64,000 nt of DNA from positions 434,001 to 498,000 of the forward strand of contig NZ_JAFLNM010000001.1 of NCBI RefSeq assembly GCF_017313275.1, read 5' to 3'. This DNA comes from Flagellimonas profundi. GTDB lineage: Bacteria; Bacteroidota; Bacteroidia; Flavobacteriales; Flavobacteriaceae. Positions 1 through 10,506 of the stretch are shown here, one piece after another. Each line of letters begins with the position of its first letter. The first letter of the stretch is position 1. The position numbers and the translations under genes were made by a program. The notes below the pieces were generated by a model. That model had not been told where the DNA came from. It saw nothing but the letters and a program-made list of their open reading frames with translations, and made no database searches.

Positions 1-1
1 A

Positions 2-1312
2 CGTGATGGTTCGTCAAGGTTTGGTTCCAACAACCGTTGGGGTAACTTCCCTTCAGTTTCTGCTGGTTGGGTGTTCTCCGATGAGGATTTCACTGAAAGC
101 TTGGACTTTATGAGCTTTGGTAAAATTAGAGCGAGTTACGGTATAATCGGTAACAACAATATTGGTAACTACACGCAGTATGCTTTGGTAGACAATTCGT
201 TGAATGCCGTTTTTGGCAATACTATTGCCAGTGGTGCCGGAGTAACAACATTAGGAAACTCTAATTTAGGTTGGGAAAGAACTAAACAGCTGGATATTGG
301 TCTGGATTTGAGGTTCTTTGATAACAGAGTGGAATTTATTTATGACTACTACAAAAAGAACACTACGGATTTATTGTTCAATGTTGACATTCCCCAAGAA
401 TCTGGATTCACAAACTTCAACGATAATGTTGGTGAGATTGAATTCTGGGGTCATGAATTTGCTGTGATCAGCAGAAACATTTCCAATGACAACTTTACAT
501 GGACTACCAATTTCAATGTAGCTTTTAACAGAAACAAAGTAATTTCTTTGGCGGATGGTGTTGATAGGATTTTTAACCCGGGAGGTGCGTACACAAGTAT
601 CACTCGCCCAGGAGAACCACTAGGTCAATTCTGGGGATTGATTCACGATGGTGTTTACGACAACCAAGCGGAGTTTGATGCTTCACCAAGAGCTGTTGAA
701 TCTGAAGTGGGAACCGTAAAATTTGTGGATGTAAATGGAGACGGGGTCATCACTTTTGGTAATGAAAACGATGATAGAACCGTAATTGGTAACCCATTCC
801 CAGATTACATCTTTGGTCTTACCAACGACTTTAAATACAAGAATTGGGATGCCAGTATCGTAATCTCCGGTTCTGTAGGTAACGATATTGCAGTTACCAA
901 CGACCAAGGTACTACCAACTTGGATGGTGTGTTCAACGTGCTTAGAGATGTGAAGGATCGTTGGAGATCTCCTGAAAACCCTGGTAGCGGAAGATATGGT
1001 AAAACCACTGGCGCAACATTTATGGAGCGTGACTGGTTCAGCTCCAGGTTTATAGAAGATGGAAGTTACTTAACTGTGAAAAACATTACCGTTGGTTATA
1101 GTTTTCCACTTAGAGAGACATCTTTCCTTAAAAGAGCACGACTTTACGGTTCAATTCAGCAAGCCCTTGTAATTACAGGCTACAGAGGTGTGAACCCGGA
1201 AATTAGTACTACTACCCAAGGACAGCAAGCCAATGCACTTGCCCTGGGTTACGATTGGGGTGCATATCCTGTTCCCAGAACATTCACTTTAGGCTTCAAT
1301 CTATCATTCTAA
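2..1312 (+). CDS. SusC/RagA-family TonB-dependent receptor, C-terminal part
   Basis: The frame is open from base 2 to the stop at 1310-1312 and has no start inside the window, so the 5' part lies upstream. About 436 C-terminal residues of the outer-membrane barrel are present. SusC-type strands and loops are visible (NSNLGWERTKQLDIGL, FYDYYKK-like stretches), as is the Asp-rich DVNGDGVIT loop common in this family. The protein ends ...TLGFNLSF, with the terminal aromatic of a BAM signal. SusC proteins import oligosaccharides into the periplasm using TonB energy, with a SusD lipoprotein lid. The SusD gene follows after 10 bases, so the two are co-transcribed. The neighbouring rhamnosidases suggest a rhamnose-containing ligand (inference). 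Confidence 0.95.
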   Translation, partial: RDGSSRFGSNNRWGNFPSVSAGWVFSDEDFTESLDFMSFGKIRASYGIIGNNNIGNYTQYALVDNSLNAVFGNTIASGAGVTTLGNSNLGWERTKQLDIGLDLRFFDNRVEFIYDYYKKNTTDLLFNVDIPQESGFTNFNDNVGEIEFWGHEFAVISRNISNDNFTWTTNFNVAFNRNKVISLADGVDRIFNPGGAYTSITRPGEPLGQFWGLIHDGVYDNQAEFDASPRAVESEVGTVKFVDVNGDGVITFGNENDDRTVIGNPFPDYIFGLTNDFKYKNWDASIVISGSVGNDIAVTNDQGTTNLDGVFNVLRDVKDRWRSPENPGSGRYGKTTGATFMERDWFSSRFIEDGSYLTVKNITVGYSFPLRETSFLKRARLYGSIQQALVITGYRGVNPEISTTTQGQQANALALGYDWGAYPVPRTFTLGFNLSF

Positions 1313-1322
1313 AAATATTGTC

Positions 1323-2819
1323 ATGAAAAAAATAATAACAATAGTAACATTAATAGCGGCTGGCACGTTTATGTCCTGTAGCGAAGATTTTTTACAGCTT
1401 CCTCCGGAGGATTCTTTGAGCCAGACCATTTTCTTTGAAACACAAAGCGATTTTGAACAGGCCATCAATGCAACTTACGCACCGTTGCGTGATTTGCACG
1501 AGGTTGGTGCAGCTAACTTCCAAGGAGCATGGGGAATGGGCGAACTTCCATCCGATAACACTTATTACAAGTATAATCCTAATTATAGGGCGGTACAGGA
1601 TGGAGAGAGTATAGCCGACTTTTACGTAAATGATGGTAATGGTACCATTACAAACAAGTATACTACCAATTACTTGATTATAGCACGTGCAAACCAAATT
1701 CTCGCATTGATTGATGAGGTTGAGTTTGATGATAGTGCTGTTAAGGATAATGTTAGGGGGCAAGCCCACTTTCTAAGGGCGTTGGCTTATTTTGATCTAG
1801 TTCAATTCTATGGATCAGTTCCCTTGCACTTGGTACCGGTAACAGGTAGAGATGATGCTGCTTTGCCACTTTCTACACCTGATGCAATTTACACGCAAAT
1901 TTTAAGTGATGTTAACGAGGCTATAGGCTTATTGCCTTCGAAATCAGCTCAAGAAGAGGGTAGGGCCACACGCGGTGCCGCTCAAATGTTATTGGCCAAC
2001 ATTCACATGGTCCAAGGAAACTGGAGTAGTGCTGAATCAGTGCTTACTGCTTTGGTAGGTTCTGGCGAATACGATCTTTTAGGTAATTACGCTGATGTTT
2101 TTGATATCAATAATAAAAACAGTGTTGAATCTATATTTGAGGTACAATTCTTGGAAGGTACCGAAGGTTTTGCGAGTTCATTCCAATATGCCTGGTTGCC
2201 AATGCCGTTGACTGCCGATCAGGTGGCCGAGATAACAGGCGTTGGTAATTCCCAAGCAGCCAATACGGAAGGGTTTAACATTCCAACACCTGATTTATTG
2301 GAAAGCTATGAGGATGGTGATTTGAGAAAAACAGTTTCAATTGACAGTATCGAGGTAGATGGAACCTTCTTCCCGTATATAGATAAATTCTGGACACCGC
2401 ATTCCACTCCACAGATTACTGGAAGCAACTGGCCAGTGTATAGATATTCAGAAGCCTTGTTGTTCATGGCCGAAGCTGTTAATGAGCAAGGAAGACCTGG
2501 TGATGCAGAACAATATTTGAATGCGGTTCGTTCACGTGCAGGACTTACTCCGATTACAGGGGTGGACCAGGCTACAATGCGACAAGCCATTATGGATGAG
2601 CGCAGAGTAGAGTTGGCATTTGAAAATAAAAGATGGCCAGATTTGGTAAGAACTGGTATGGCACAGACGGTAATGTCAGCGTTCGGAGATCGTGTTAAGG
2701 CCAATCCACAGGAATACTATTTTCCAGAAGGATTTGGACCACCGGCCGCAGCTTTCACTACTATCTACGAAACATTCCCACTACCAGCTAGTGAGGCTTT
2801 ATTGAATCCAAACTTTTAA
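1323..2819 (+). CDS. SusD/RagB-family glycan-binding lipoprotein
   Basis: 498 residues. A type II signal peptide ends in lipobox FMSC, with Cys at about residue 19, so it is a surface lipoprotein. The body has the SusD layout: helical TPR-like regions (RGQAHFLRALAYFDLVQFYG is the family hallmark) and a C-terminal domain ending in the common PLPASEALLNPNF-type tail, where SusD proteins give 'P.P..E...NP'. SusD captures glycan and hands it to the SusC barrel. It is encoded immediately after the SusC gene. A 28-base perfect palindrome after the stop may end or attenuate the transcript before the rhamnosidase genes. Confidence 0.96.
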   Translation: MKKIITIVTLIAAGTFMSCSEDFLQLPPEDSLSQTIFFETQSDFEQAINATYAPLRDLHEVGAANFQGAWGMGELPSDNTYYKYNPNYRAVQDGESIADFYVNDGNGTITNKYTTNYLIIARANQILALIDEVEFDDSAVKDNVRGQAHFLRALAYFDLVQFYGSVPLHLVPVTGRDDAALPLSTPDAIYTQILSDVNEAIGLLPSKSAQEEGRATRGAAQMLLANIHMVQGNWSSAESVLTALVGSGEYDLLGNYADVFDINNKNSVESIFEVQFLEGTEGFASSFQYAWLPMPLTADQVAEITGVGNSQAANTEGFNIPTPDLLESYEDGDLRKTVSIDSIEVDGTFFPYIDKFWTPHSTPQITGSNWPVYRYSEALLFMAEAVNEQGRPGDAEQYLNAVRSRAGLTPITGVDQATMRQAIMDERRVELAFENKRWPDLVRTGMAQTVMSAFGDRVKANPQEYYFPEGFGPPAAAFTTIYETFPLPASEALLNPNF

Positions 2820-2871
2820 CCCACTGGTTAATGGAAGAATTGGCAATTGAGTAGGGTTATGTTTAGTTAAT

Positions 2872-2910
2872 CTAACCCGGCATATATATGCCGGGTTAGT
2901 TCTATTTTAC
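2872..2910 (+). terminator. Perfect 28-base palindrome after susD
   Basis: Positions 2872-2899 form a perfect inverted repeat with 14-base arms (CTAACCCGGCATAT and its complement), followed by a T-rich stretch (TTCTATTTT). In RNA this is a strong hairpin, so a Rho-independent terminator or 3'-end stabiliser between susCD and the GH106 gene is likely. Such a hairpin could set higher susCD than enzyme expression. The short T tract means read-through is possible. Confidence 0.7.
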
Positions 2911-3004
2911 AAGGAAACCTATTTAGTGCCTTACGTTATCAAAAGAATTTCGGAAAACAGAGCAACCTACCACATTTACATATAAACATCAAACACAGGC
3001 TACA

Positions 3005-6000
3005 ATGAAAAAAATACTGTTTCTTTCCTTAATTACCCTTGGTATTCTAGCTTGTGAGAACAAGAATGAAGAAGTTAAGTACAACAAAGAAGAACTACTT
3101 TCCAACTTTAAAAATCCGCCCAACGAGGCCAAACCCAGGGTATGGTGGCATTGGATGAACGGAAACGTCACCAAAGATGGAATAAAAAAAGATTTGGAAT
3201 GGATGGAACGCACCGGTATTGGTGGCTTCCACAATTTTGATGCAGGTTTGGCAACACCTGAAGTCACGGAGAAGAAATTGGTTTTTATGACTCCTGACTG
3301 GAAAGAAGCCTTTAAATACACAACCGATCTAGCCATAGACAAAAACATGGAAATGACCATTGCAGGATCTCCAGGATGGAGCGAAACAGGTGGTCCATGG
3401 GTGCCTGTGGAAGATGGTATGAAAAAATATGTTTGGACCGAAACACGCGTCCAAGGGGGAAAAGATTTTCAGGGAACACTTCCCCAACCCGCAAACAATA
3501 TTGGAAATTTTCAAGATGTACCTACCGAATCCGGTGGTGTATTGGGAGGGTTCATAGGGGAGAAACCTACCTTTTATCAAGATGCTCAGGTTTTTGCCTA
3601 TAGGGTTCCCGAAGATGAGAAAACTTTGCAACAATTAGACCCTGCTGTCAGTTCCTCTGGCGGTAGGTTTACTTTGCAGCAACTATCGGATGGTAATCTA
3701 CATAAATCTGAATATTTGCCACCGGTAGAAGTCGGGGAAAAGGCCTGGATCCAGTATGAATTTAACGAGCCCCAAACATTCAGGGCATTATCGGTTGTGG
3801 GGGCCACTAACGCAGCTTTGAGCGAATTCAATGGCAATCCGGACAATAGGGTTTTGGAAGTGAGTGACAATGGTATTGACTATAAAGAAGTAGTGACACT
3901 TCCAGGTTCTACCGTTCCCCAAAATACGGTTGCATTTTCTCCAACTTCGGCAAAATATTGGAGGATGACCTGGGAAACACTGCAACCCTCGGTAAACCCA
4001 TTTTTCGCAATGATGGGGATTGAAGGTTCAACAGAGCCTGTCGGGGTAGAAGTGGCCGAATTCAAGCTGTTTACCAGTGATCGTATCGATCAATTCGAAG
4101 ATAAGGCAGGGTTTAGTCCATGGAGGGAGAGTTCGTCAACCTATTTACCCAAGGATGCAAAGGTCTCTGAATCCGAAAATGTAATCGATCTAACCGGGCA
4201 AATGGAATCCGATGGTAAATTATCTTGGGAGGTACCCGAAGGTCAGTGGGTTATTGTTAGAATGGGATACTCGCTCACGGGGCGCCAAAACCACCCGGCA
4301 TCTCCAGAAGCAACCGGCCTTGAGGTGGACAAATTGGATGAGGAAGCCGTTAGAAAATATATCAATCATTATCTGGACCTTTATCAAGATGCCACTGGAG
4401 GTCAAATGGGGGAAACCGGTCTGGGTTCCATTATTTTGGACAGTTATGAAGCCGGTTTAATGAACTGGACCCATGATTTTCCGGAAGAATTTGAAAAAAG
4501 AAGAGGATACTCCTTGCTCAAATGGCTGCCTGTACTTACTGGAAGGGTAGTAAACAGTGTTGAAGATAGCGAACGCTTTTTATGGGATTTTAGAAAGACC
4601 ATTGGTGAAATGATCGTAGAAAACCATTACGAAATTATAGGTGAAGAATTGCATAAAAGAGGTATGAAACGCTATACCGAATCCCATGAGGGAAGACGCA
4701 TCTTTTTAGCCGACGGAATGGATGTGAAACGAAAGTCGGACATCCCCATGAGTGCTATGTGGACCCCTGGTAGTTTTGGCCGCGGACCGGATGAAGAGGT
4801 TAGGAGCGAAGCAGATATTAGGGAGTCAGCATCCGTATCACACATCTACGGACAACCATACGTTGCTGCAGAGTCGATGACATCCATTGGAAAATCCTTT
4901 GTACATACTCCCGAAAAACTTAAACGTACAGCGGATTTGGAAATGGCTTCCGGCTTAAACCGATTTGTTATCCATACCTCTGTGCACCAACCCCTGGACG
5001 ACAAAATGCCGGGATTCTCCTTGGGGCCTTTCGGTCAATATTTCACGAGACAGGAAACTTGGTCCGGAGCAGGGGCAAAAGCATGGATTACCTATTTGGC
5101 ACGCAGTTCCTACATGCTGCAACAAGGAACTGCAGTCGCGGACGCTTTGGTCTATTATGGGGAAAATACCAATTTAACATGGGAATTTAGAGATGAATTA
5201 CCGGAGATTCCGGGTTATGCCTACGATTTTGTAAATGCTTCAGCGCTCAAGGATGCAATTGCCGTAGAAGATGGAAAACTGATTTCAAAAGGAGGCAGCA
5301 TTTATCATCTTTTGGTGCTTCATGAAAGCGCCAAGGAAATGACGCTTTCCACGCTCAACAGATTGAATGAATTTGTGCAGGCCGGAGCAAAGGTTGTTGG
5401 AACCAAGCCTGAACGGTCACCGAGTTTGACGGATGACCCGGAAAAATTCAAGGCATTGGTGGACCAAATCTGGTCAAGTGATAATGTTTTTGAAGGAGAG
5501 CCTAACGAGGTTCTTGAAAACCTGGGAATATTTCCCGATATGAAAGTAGAGGAGTCCCAAGATGAAGTATTGTATGTACACCGAAACTTAGGTGGTTTGG
5601 ATATGTATTGGGTGGATAGCCGAAGTGATGGTTACAATCAAGCTGAATTAAGCTTCAGGATTGCAGGAAGGGCTCCAAAAATTTGGCATCCACAAACAGG
5701 TGAAGTATACGATGTATCTTGGAGGGTAGAGGATGGTCGAACCGTAATACCTTTCGATTTTGCCCCGTGGGAAGCCTTCTTTATTGTTTTTGAAGAGGAA
5801 ACCAATGAAAACGAGCATGTTGTGCCAAAACCCACAAATACGGAATTGGCAACCGTTGATGGTCCTTGGGAAGTGACTTTTCAAGAAAATAGAGGTGCTC
5901 CGTCATCAGCTACTTTCGAAGCCTTGAAATCCTGGACAGAAAACGAAGATGATGGAATCAAATATTTTTCTGGAACCGCAACTTATCTAAATACTTTTAA

Positions 6001-6322
6001 TTTGACTGAAAAACCATCATCTGGTAAAGTTATGCTGGATTTGGGCGAGGTAAGGGATGTAGCAGAAGTAATTATAAATGGTAAAAAAATTGGCACGCTT
6101 TGGAAAACACCTTTTACCATCGATATTACAGATGCAGTTCAGGTTGGAGAAAACAACTTGGAAGTAAAAGTGACCAATGTCTGGGCCAACCGATTGATCA
6201 GAGATGCACAACCCGAGGTCAAGGAACGAATCACTTATACCACAATGCCTTTTTACCGAGGAAACGAACCACTTTTACCCTCTGGTTTGATGGGAGATGT
6301 TAAGATTCTGGAACAGGAATGA
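3005..6322 (+). CDS. GH106 alpha-L-rhamnosidase, lipoprotein
   Basis: 1105 residues. The signal peptide has lipobox ILAC (Cys at 17), so a membrane-anchored enzyme is likely. Family GH106 is indicated by the N-terminal PRVWWHWMNGNVTKDGIKKD stretch, the GIGGFHNFDAG segment, the ILDSYEAG and RYTESHEG segments in the catalytic TIM-barrel region (about residues 470-600) and the C-terminal beta-sandwich (about 960-1100, DLGEVRDVAEVIINGK). GH106 enzymes hydrolyse terminal alpha-L-rhamnose with inversion of configuration. Length is normal for the family. It opens the enzyme block of the locus, and a second rhamnosidase family (GH78) follows, so the target glycan probably carries rhamnose in more than one linkage. 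Confidence 0.92.
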   Translation: MKKILFLSLITLGILACENKNEEVKYNKEELLSNFKNPPNEAKPRVWWHWMNGNVTKDGIKKDLEWMERTGIGGFHNFDAGLATPEVTEKKLVFMTPDWKEAFKYTTDLAIDKNMEMTIAGSPGWSETGGPWVPVEDGMKKYVWTETRVQGGKDFQGTLPQPANNIGNFQDVPTESGGVLGGFIGEKPTFYQDAQVFAYRVPEDEKTLQQLDPAVSSSGGRFTLQQLSDGNLHKSEYLPPVEVGEKAWIQYEFNEPQTFRALSVVGATNAALSEFNGNPDNRVLEVSDNGIDYKEVVTLPGSTVPQNTVAFSPTSAKYWRMTWETLQPSVNPFFAMMGIEGSTEPVGVEVAEFKLFTSDRIDQFEDKAGFSPWRESSSTYLPKDAKVSESENVIDLTGQMESDGKLSWEVPEGQWVIVRMGYSLTGRQNHPASPEATGLEVDKLDEEAVRKYINHYLDLYQDATGGQMGETGLGSIILDSYEAGLMNWTHDFPEEFEKRRGYSLLKWLPVLTGRVVNSVEDSERFLWDFRKTIGEMIVENHYEIIGEELHKRGMKRYTESHEGRRIFLADGMDVKRKSDIPMSAMWTPGSFGRGPDEEVRSEADIRESASVSHIYGQPYVAAESMTSIGKSFVHTPEKLKRTADLEMASGLNRFVIHTSVHQPLDDKMPGFSLGPFGQYFTRQETWSGAGAKAWITYLARSSYMLQQGTAVADALVYYGENTNLTWEFRDELPEIPGYAYDFVNASALKDAIAVEDGKLISKGGSIYHLLVLHESAKEMTLSTLNRLNEFVQAGAKVVGTKPERSPSLTDDPEKFKALVDQIWSSDNVFEGEPNEVLENLGIFPDMKVEESQDEVLYVHRNLGGLDMYWVDSRSDGYNQAELSFRIAGRAPKIWHPQTGEVYDVSWRVEDGRTVIPFDFAPWEAFFIVFEEETNENEHVVPKPTNTELATVDGPWEVTFQENRGAPSSATFEALKSWTENEDDGIKYFSGTATYLNTFNLTEKPSSGKVMLDLGEVRDVAEVIINGKKIGTLWKTPFTIDITDAVQVGENNLEVKVTNVWANRLIRDAQPEVKERITYTTMPFYRGNEPLLPSGLMGDVKILEQE

Positions 6323-6412
6323 GCAGGGTAAAATTATCCTTAGGTATGGATTGTTTTATAAGTTAAAATTGAGAATTTAGCCTTAGAGCTGGGAGAGAAA
6401 CGAATAACTTAC

Positions 6413-8083
6413 ATGAATACAAGAAGAAATTTTATAAAAACAGTTGGAGCGTCATCAACTTTGATGTTCCTTCCAGCTACGATGCTGCCTTTTGGATATA
6501 AGGGCTGGGATATTCCTGAAGAATGGATCGAGGCTGAAATCTCGAAAGGAAAAATAAAAGGAATGCGTTCCGCAGGGGTAAATATTTTTAAAGGTATACC
6601 CTACGCCGGAAAAGTATCAGGGGATCGAAGGTTTCGTAGACCAGGACCTTTGGAAGCATGGATTGGGGTGCTGGATACCTTTGAATTGGGCCCTCCCGCC
6701 ATCCAAGCCCCGAGACGGAACGAACCGGCACCGGCAGAAGACTGTCTTTTCCTAAATGTTTGGACACCTGCCAATGATGGAAAGAAACGCCCGGTGATGT
6801 TCTACAGCCATGGCGGCGGATTTGTAATAGGTTCTGGAGGTTCAGCCTCGCAGGATGGAGCCAATTTGGCACGAAACTTTGATGTAGTGGTCGTGGAGAC
6901 CAATCACCGGTTGGGAATGCTCGGGTTCATGTATTTGGACGAGATAGCAGGTCCCGAATATGAAGGTTCCGGAAATATGGGGCTTTTGGACATCACCGAA
7001 GGATTGAAATGGGTGAACGAAAACATTCATGTATTTGGAGGGGACCCGGATAATGTGATGATCTTTGGCGAATCTGGCGGTGGGGCAAAAACCTCTTGCC
7101 TTTATGCCATGCCCGAAGCATCACCTTACTTTAACAAAGCATCCATAGAAAGTGGCCCTGGAGTACGTATGCTCACCAAGGATATGGCCGCCCAGAACAC
7201 GGAGTTGGTTCTCAATGAGTTTGGTATCTCCAAAAGCAATTGGAAAAAACTACTGGACGTTCCTACGGATGAAATTTTAAAAGTTCAGGCAAAAATTCCA
7301 TTTGTGCCACCTTTCCAAGAGAAGAAAAACACAGGAGGTCTAACAGAGCCTGCCGTTGGTGGTTTTGGACCTGTAGTGGATGGAACGGTACTTCCAAACC
7401 ATCCATTTGACCCAACCGCGCCAAAGATTTCGAAGGATAAGCCGTTAATGGTCGGTTGGAACGAGGACGAGTACACCTTTTTTGCATGGGAAAGAAAGGA
7501 TACGGAATTTGCTACACTGGATTTTGAAAGTTTAAAAACCAGATTGACACCTCAATTTGGGGAGGATACTTCCAAAATAATCGAAGTATATAGAAAAGCA
7601 CGCCCTGAGGCATCACCAGCAGATATTTTTGTGGCCGTATCATCCATTGTAATGATGGGTCTGGGCTCCATTGAAATCGCCCAGCGAAAAGCAAAACAGG
7701 ATGGGGCACCGGTATATTTGTATAATTTTGGTTATAAATCTGAAAAACCGGTACCTGGAACGGATTATCCCATGGGAACACCACATGCCATGGATATCTC
7801 ATTCAAGTTCAATAATGAACAGCCACCAAAAGATGGAGAACCTGACCGCCCGAGTTTCTTTGGGGGCGGAAGACCTGAGCGCTTTACCGCATCCCACAAC
7901 ATGGCCGCTTATTGGACAGGCTTTGCCAAAACGGGGAAACCACATGCCGAGGATTTGCCAGCATGGCCCGAATACAACTTGAATAGTAAGCCCAGGATGC
8001 GAATCGATACGGAGTGTGAGGTTATTGAGGACAGATTTTCACAAGAATTGGCCATGTGGCGTGAAATTGGTCGATTACCCTAA
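6413..8083 (+). CDS. Type-B carboxylesterase, Tat-like signal
   Basis: 556 residues, alpha/beta hydrolase of the carboxylesterase type B family. The N-terminus NTRRNFIKTVGASS resembles a twin-arginine signal, implying export in folded form. The nucleophile is Ser221 in GESGGG; an acid (Glu in the WNEDEYTFF segment) and a His (TPHAMDISF) complete a plausible triad. The oxyanion motif HGGGF is present. The family cleaves carboxylic esters, here plausibly acyl groups on the rhamnose-containing glycan (inference from position between GH106 and GH78). It is 90 bases after GH106 and 47 before GH78, in the same direction. The exact ester is unknown. Confidence 0.9.
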   Translation: MNTRRNFIKTVGASSTLMFLPATMLPFGYKGWDIPEEWIEAEISKGKIKGMRSAGVNIFKGIPYAGKVSGDRRFRRPGPLEAWIGVLDTFELGPPAIQAPRRNEPAPAEDCLFLNVWTPANDGKKRPVMFYSHGGGFVIGSGGSASQDGANLARNFDVVVVETNHRLGMLGFMYLDEIAGPEYEGSGNMGLLDITEGLKWVNENIHVFGGDPDNVMIFGESGGGAKTSCLYAMPEASPYFNKASIESGPGVRMLTKDMAAQNTELVLNEFGISKSNWKKLLDVPTDEILKVQAKIPFVPPFQEKKNTGGLTEPAVGGFGPVVDGTVLPNHPFDPTAPKISKDKPLMVGWNEDEYTFFAWERKDTEFATLDFESLKTRLTPQFGEDTSKIIEVYRKARPEASPADIFVAVSSIVMMGLGSIEIAQRKAKQDGAPVYLYNFGYKSEKPVPGTDYPMGTPHAMDISFKFNNEQPPKDGEPDRPSFFGGGRPERFTASHNMAAYWTGFAKTGKPHAEDLPAWPEYNLNSKPRMRIDTECEVIEDRFSQELAMWREIGRLP

Positions 8084-8130
8084 AAATTAAGATTCAACAT
8101 AAAAATTATAACTAGCATTACACTGACAAT

Positions 8131-10479
8131 ATGAAAAACTTACTAGCATTACTGATTTTATTTTCGACCCTGGCCGTATCCGCTCAACGTAGGCCGGATG
8201 CCGAACCGGAATGGACCGCAACTTGGATTACGTTGGGAGATGCAGATGCCGAAGCGGCCGGAATGTATCTTTTCCGAAAATCATTCGACCTGGATGCAGT
8301 TCCAGCTGGATTCCCGATCCGCATTTCTGCTGATAACCGCTATAAACTTTTTGTTAACGGAACATTGGTTTCCGTAGGCCCAAACTGGGGGGACATCAAA
8401 CATTGGAATTACCAATCCATGGACATCGCCTCACATCTAAAGCAAGGAGAAAACACCTTGGCAGTAAAAGTCTGGAACGAAGCCGATCTACGTGCGGTGG
8501 CACAGTTTTCCTTTAAAACGGCATTGATCGTACAGGGACAGACCGGGTTGGCCAAGGTGGTGGATACTGATAAAAGTTGGAAAGTGACCGAAGATAAAAG
8601 TTATACGCCTTTGGAGCAACATATCCGTGGATACTATGCCGCTGGAGCGGGTGATTTTATTGATATGAACAAAGCGGTGACCAACTGGAAGACCCAGGAT
8701 TTTGATGATAGCTCATGGGAATCTGCAGATACTGTTTTTGAAGCAGTACAACAAGGTTTTGGATTCAGACAGCAAGAAGGGTGGAATTTGGTGCCATCCA
8801 TATTGCCTGAAATGGAATTGACCGAGGAACGTTTGGTGACCACGAGAAAATCCGAAGGGGTGAAAGTTCCATCTTCTTTTCCCGCGAAGCCTTCAGATAT
8901 TAAAGTAGATGCAAACTCCCACATCAAAATATTGTTGGACCAGGAACACCTGACCAATGCTTATCTGACCCTTTTGTTCAGTGGTGGAAAAAACAGTGTG
9001 ATTACACTGCAGTATGCCGAAGGACTTTATGATAGCGAAGGGGCCAAAGGCAATCGCGACATTATCGAAGGAAAGACCATGACCGGAAGAAGGGACAGTA
9101 TTATTTCCAACGGAATGGACAATCAGGAATATACTTCTTTGACCTACAGGACATATAGATATGTGGAGTTGGATGTAAAGACCAAGAATGAGCCATTGAC
9201 AATCAATGACATCTATGGTACTTTTACAGGGTATCCGTTCCAAATGAAGGCCAATTTAATGTCCGACAGGGAAGAGCTTTCCGATATGATGGAAATTGGT
9301 TGGAGAACGGCCCGTCTGTGCGCAGTGGATACATACATGGACTGTCCTTATTACGAAAGGCTTCAATATGTTGGAGATACCAGAATCCAGCATTTTGTAT
9401 CCTTTTATAATAGTGGTGATGATCGTTTGATTAAAAATGCCATCAACCTAATCGATTATTCAAGACAGCCCAATGGACATACGTTGAGTAGATATCCGGA
9501 CAGACAGGATCAAGTGATCCCTACCTATTCCCTATGGTATGTGAGCATGCTGTACGATTACATGATGTATGGAAGCGATGTGGATTTTATTGCTGAAAAA
9601 TTAATGGGATCCCGCCAAGTATTGAACTACTTTATTACGTATTTGGATGACGATGGCTCCCTAAAGAATGTTCCTGGTTGGAATTACACCGACTGGGTGC
9701 CCGAATGGAACTTTGGTATGGCCCCAATGGCGGAGGATGGATCTTCGGCCGCACTAGATCTTCAAATGCTACATGCGCTGCAATCCGGAATTGCTTTGGA
9801 AAAGGAATTGGGCAAACCGGAATTCGTTACCCTTTACACCACCATGGCCGATCAGTTGACGGAGACCATCAAAAGAAAGTATTGGGACGAATCCAAACAA
9901 CTGTTTGCCGATACCCCAGCTAAGGAAAAATATTCCCAACATGCCAATTCGTTGGCCATTTTGGCCAATATCGTGGATGAGGGCACAAAAAAGGCCATTG
10001 GTAAATCACTTTTGGAGGACGAATCTTTGGCACCAGCGTCAATTTATTTTAGCTACTACTTACATTTGGCCCTTAACGAGGCAGGTTATGGAAATCAATA
10101 CTTGGATTGGCTGGACGTTTGGAGAAAGAACATGGAACTTGGCTTGACGACATGGGGAGAGACCTCCCAGGTGGAGACCACGCGTTCCGATTGCCACGCT
10201 TGGGGTTCTAGTCCCAATATTGAATTTTTCAGGATTCTTTTGGGGATAGAAAGTGCTTCGCCCAATTTTAAAACCGTTAGGATAGCTCCAAATTTGGGAG
10301 ACATCAAAAAGATTGGGGGAGAAATGCCACACCCATCTGGAATGATTTCAGTAAATTATGAGAAATCCGGGAAAAAGCTGAAAGCAACCATTACCTTGCC
10401 TCAGGGTGTTGAAGGTGAATTTGTTTGGAACGGACAGGTAAATGCATTACAAGCGGGTGAGAATAAAATCAACCTGTAA
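8131..10479 (+). CDS. GH78-family alpha-L-rhamnosidase, secreted
   Basis: 782 residues with a cleavable signal peptide (MKNLLALLILFSTLAVSAQ). N-terminal beta-sandwich domains (about 25-390) precede an (alpha/alpha)6 catalytic barrel (about 390-690) and a C-terminal beta domain. The catalytic signature reads DCPYYERLQYVGDTR, corresponding to DCPQR(D/N)ER.GWTGD of classical GH78; Glu409 is the predicted general acid. The variant YYERLQYVGD defines a subgroup distinct from the second GH78 in this window. It acts on terminal alpha-L-rhamnose, probably in the periplasm. Same-strand spacing of 27 bases to the isomerase gene supports an operon. Confidence 0.9.
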   Translation: MKNLLALLILFSTLAVSAQRRPDAEPEWTATWITLGDADAEAAGMYLFRKSFDLDAVPAGFPIRISADNRYKLFVNGTLVSVGPNWGDIKHWNYQSMDIASHLKQGENTLAVKVWNEADLRAVAQFSFKTALIVQGQTGLAKVVDTDKSWKVTEDKSYTPLEQHIRGYYAAGAGDFIDMNKAVTNWKTQDFDDSSWESADTVFEAVQQGFGFRQQEGWNLVPSILPEMELTEERLVTTRKSEGVKVPSSFPAKPSDIKVDANSHIKILLDQEHLTNAYLTLLFSGGKNSVITLQYAEGLYDSEGAKGNRDIIEGKTMTGRRDSIISNGMDNQEYTSLTYRTYRYVELDVKTKNEPLTINDIYGTFTGYPFQMKANLMSDREELSDMMEIGWRTARLCAVDTYMDCPYYERLQYVGDTRIQHFVSFYNSGDDRLIKNAINLIDYSRQPNGHTLSRYPDRQDQVIPTYSLWYVSMLYDYMMYGSDVDFIAEKLMGSRQVLNYFITYLDDDGSLKNVPGWNYTDWVPEWNFGMAPMAEDGSSAALDLQMLHALQSGIALEKELGKPEFVTLYTTMADQLTETIKRKYWDESKQLFADTPAKEKYSQHANSLAILANIVDEGTKKAIGKSLLEDESLAPASIYFSYYLHLALNEAGYGNQYLDWLDVWRKNMELGLTTWGETSQVETTRSDCHAWGSSPNIEFFRILLGIESASPNFKTVRIAPNLGDIKKIGGEMPHPSGMISVNYEKSGKKLKATITLPQGVEGEFVWNGQVNALQAGENKINL

Positions 10480-10506
10480 ATAAAAACTCATTTAAACTAA
10501 ACAATT

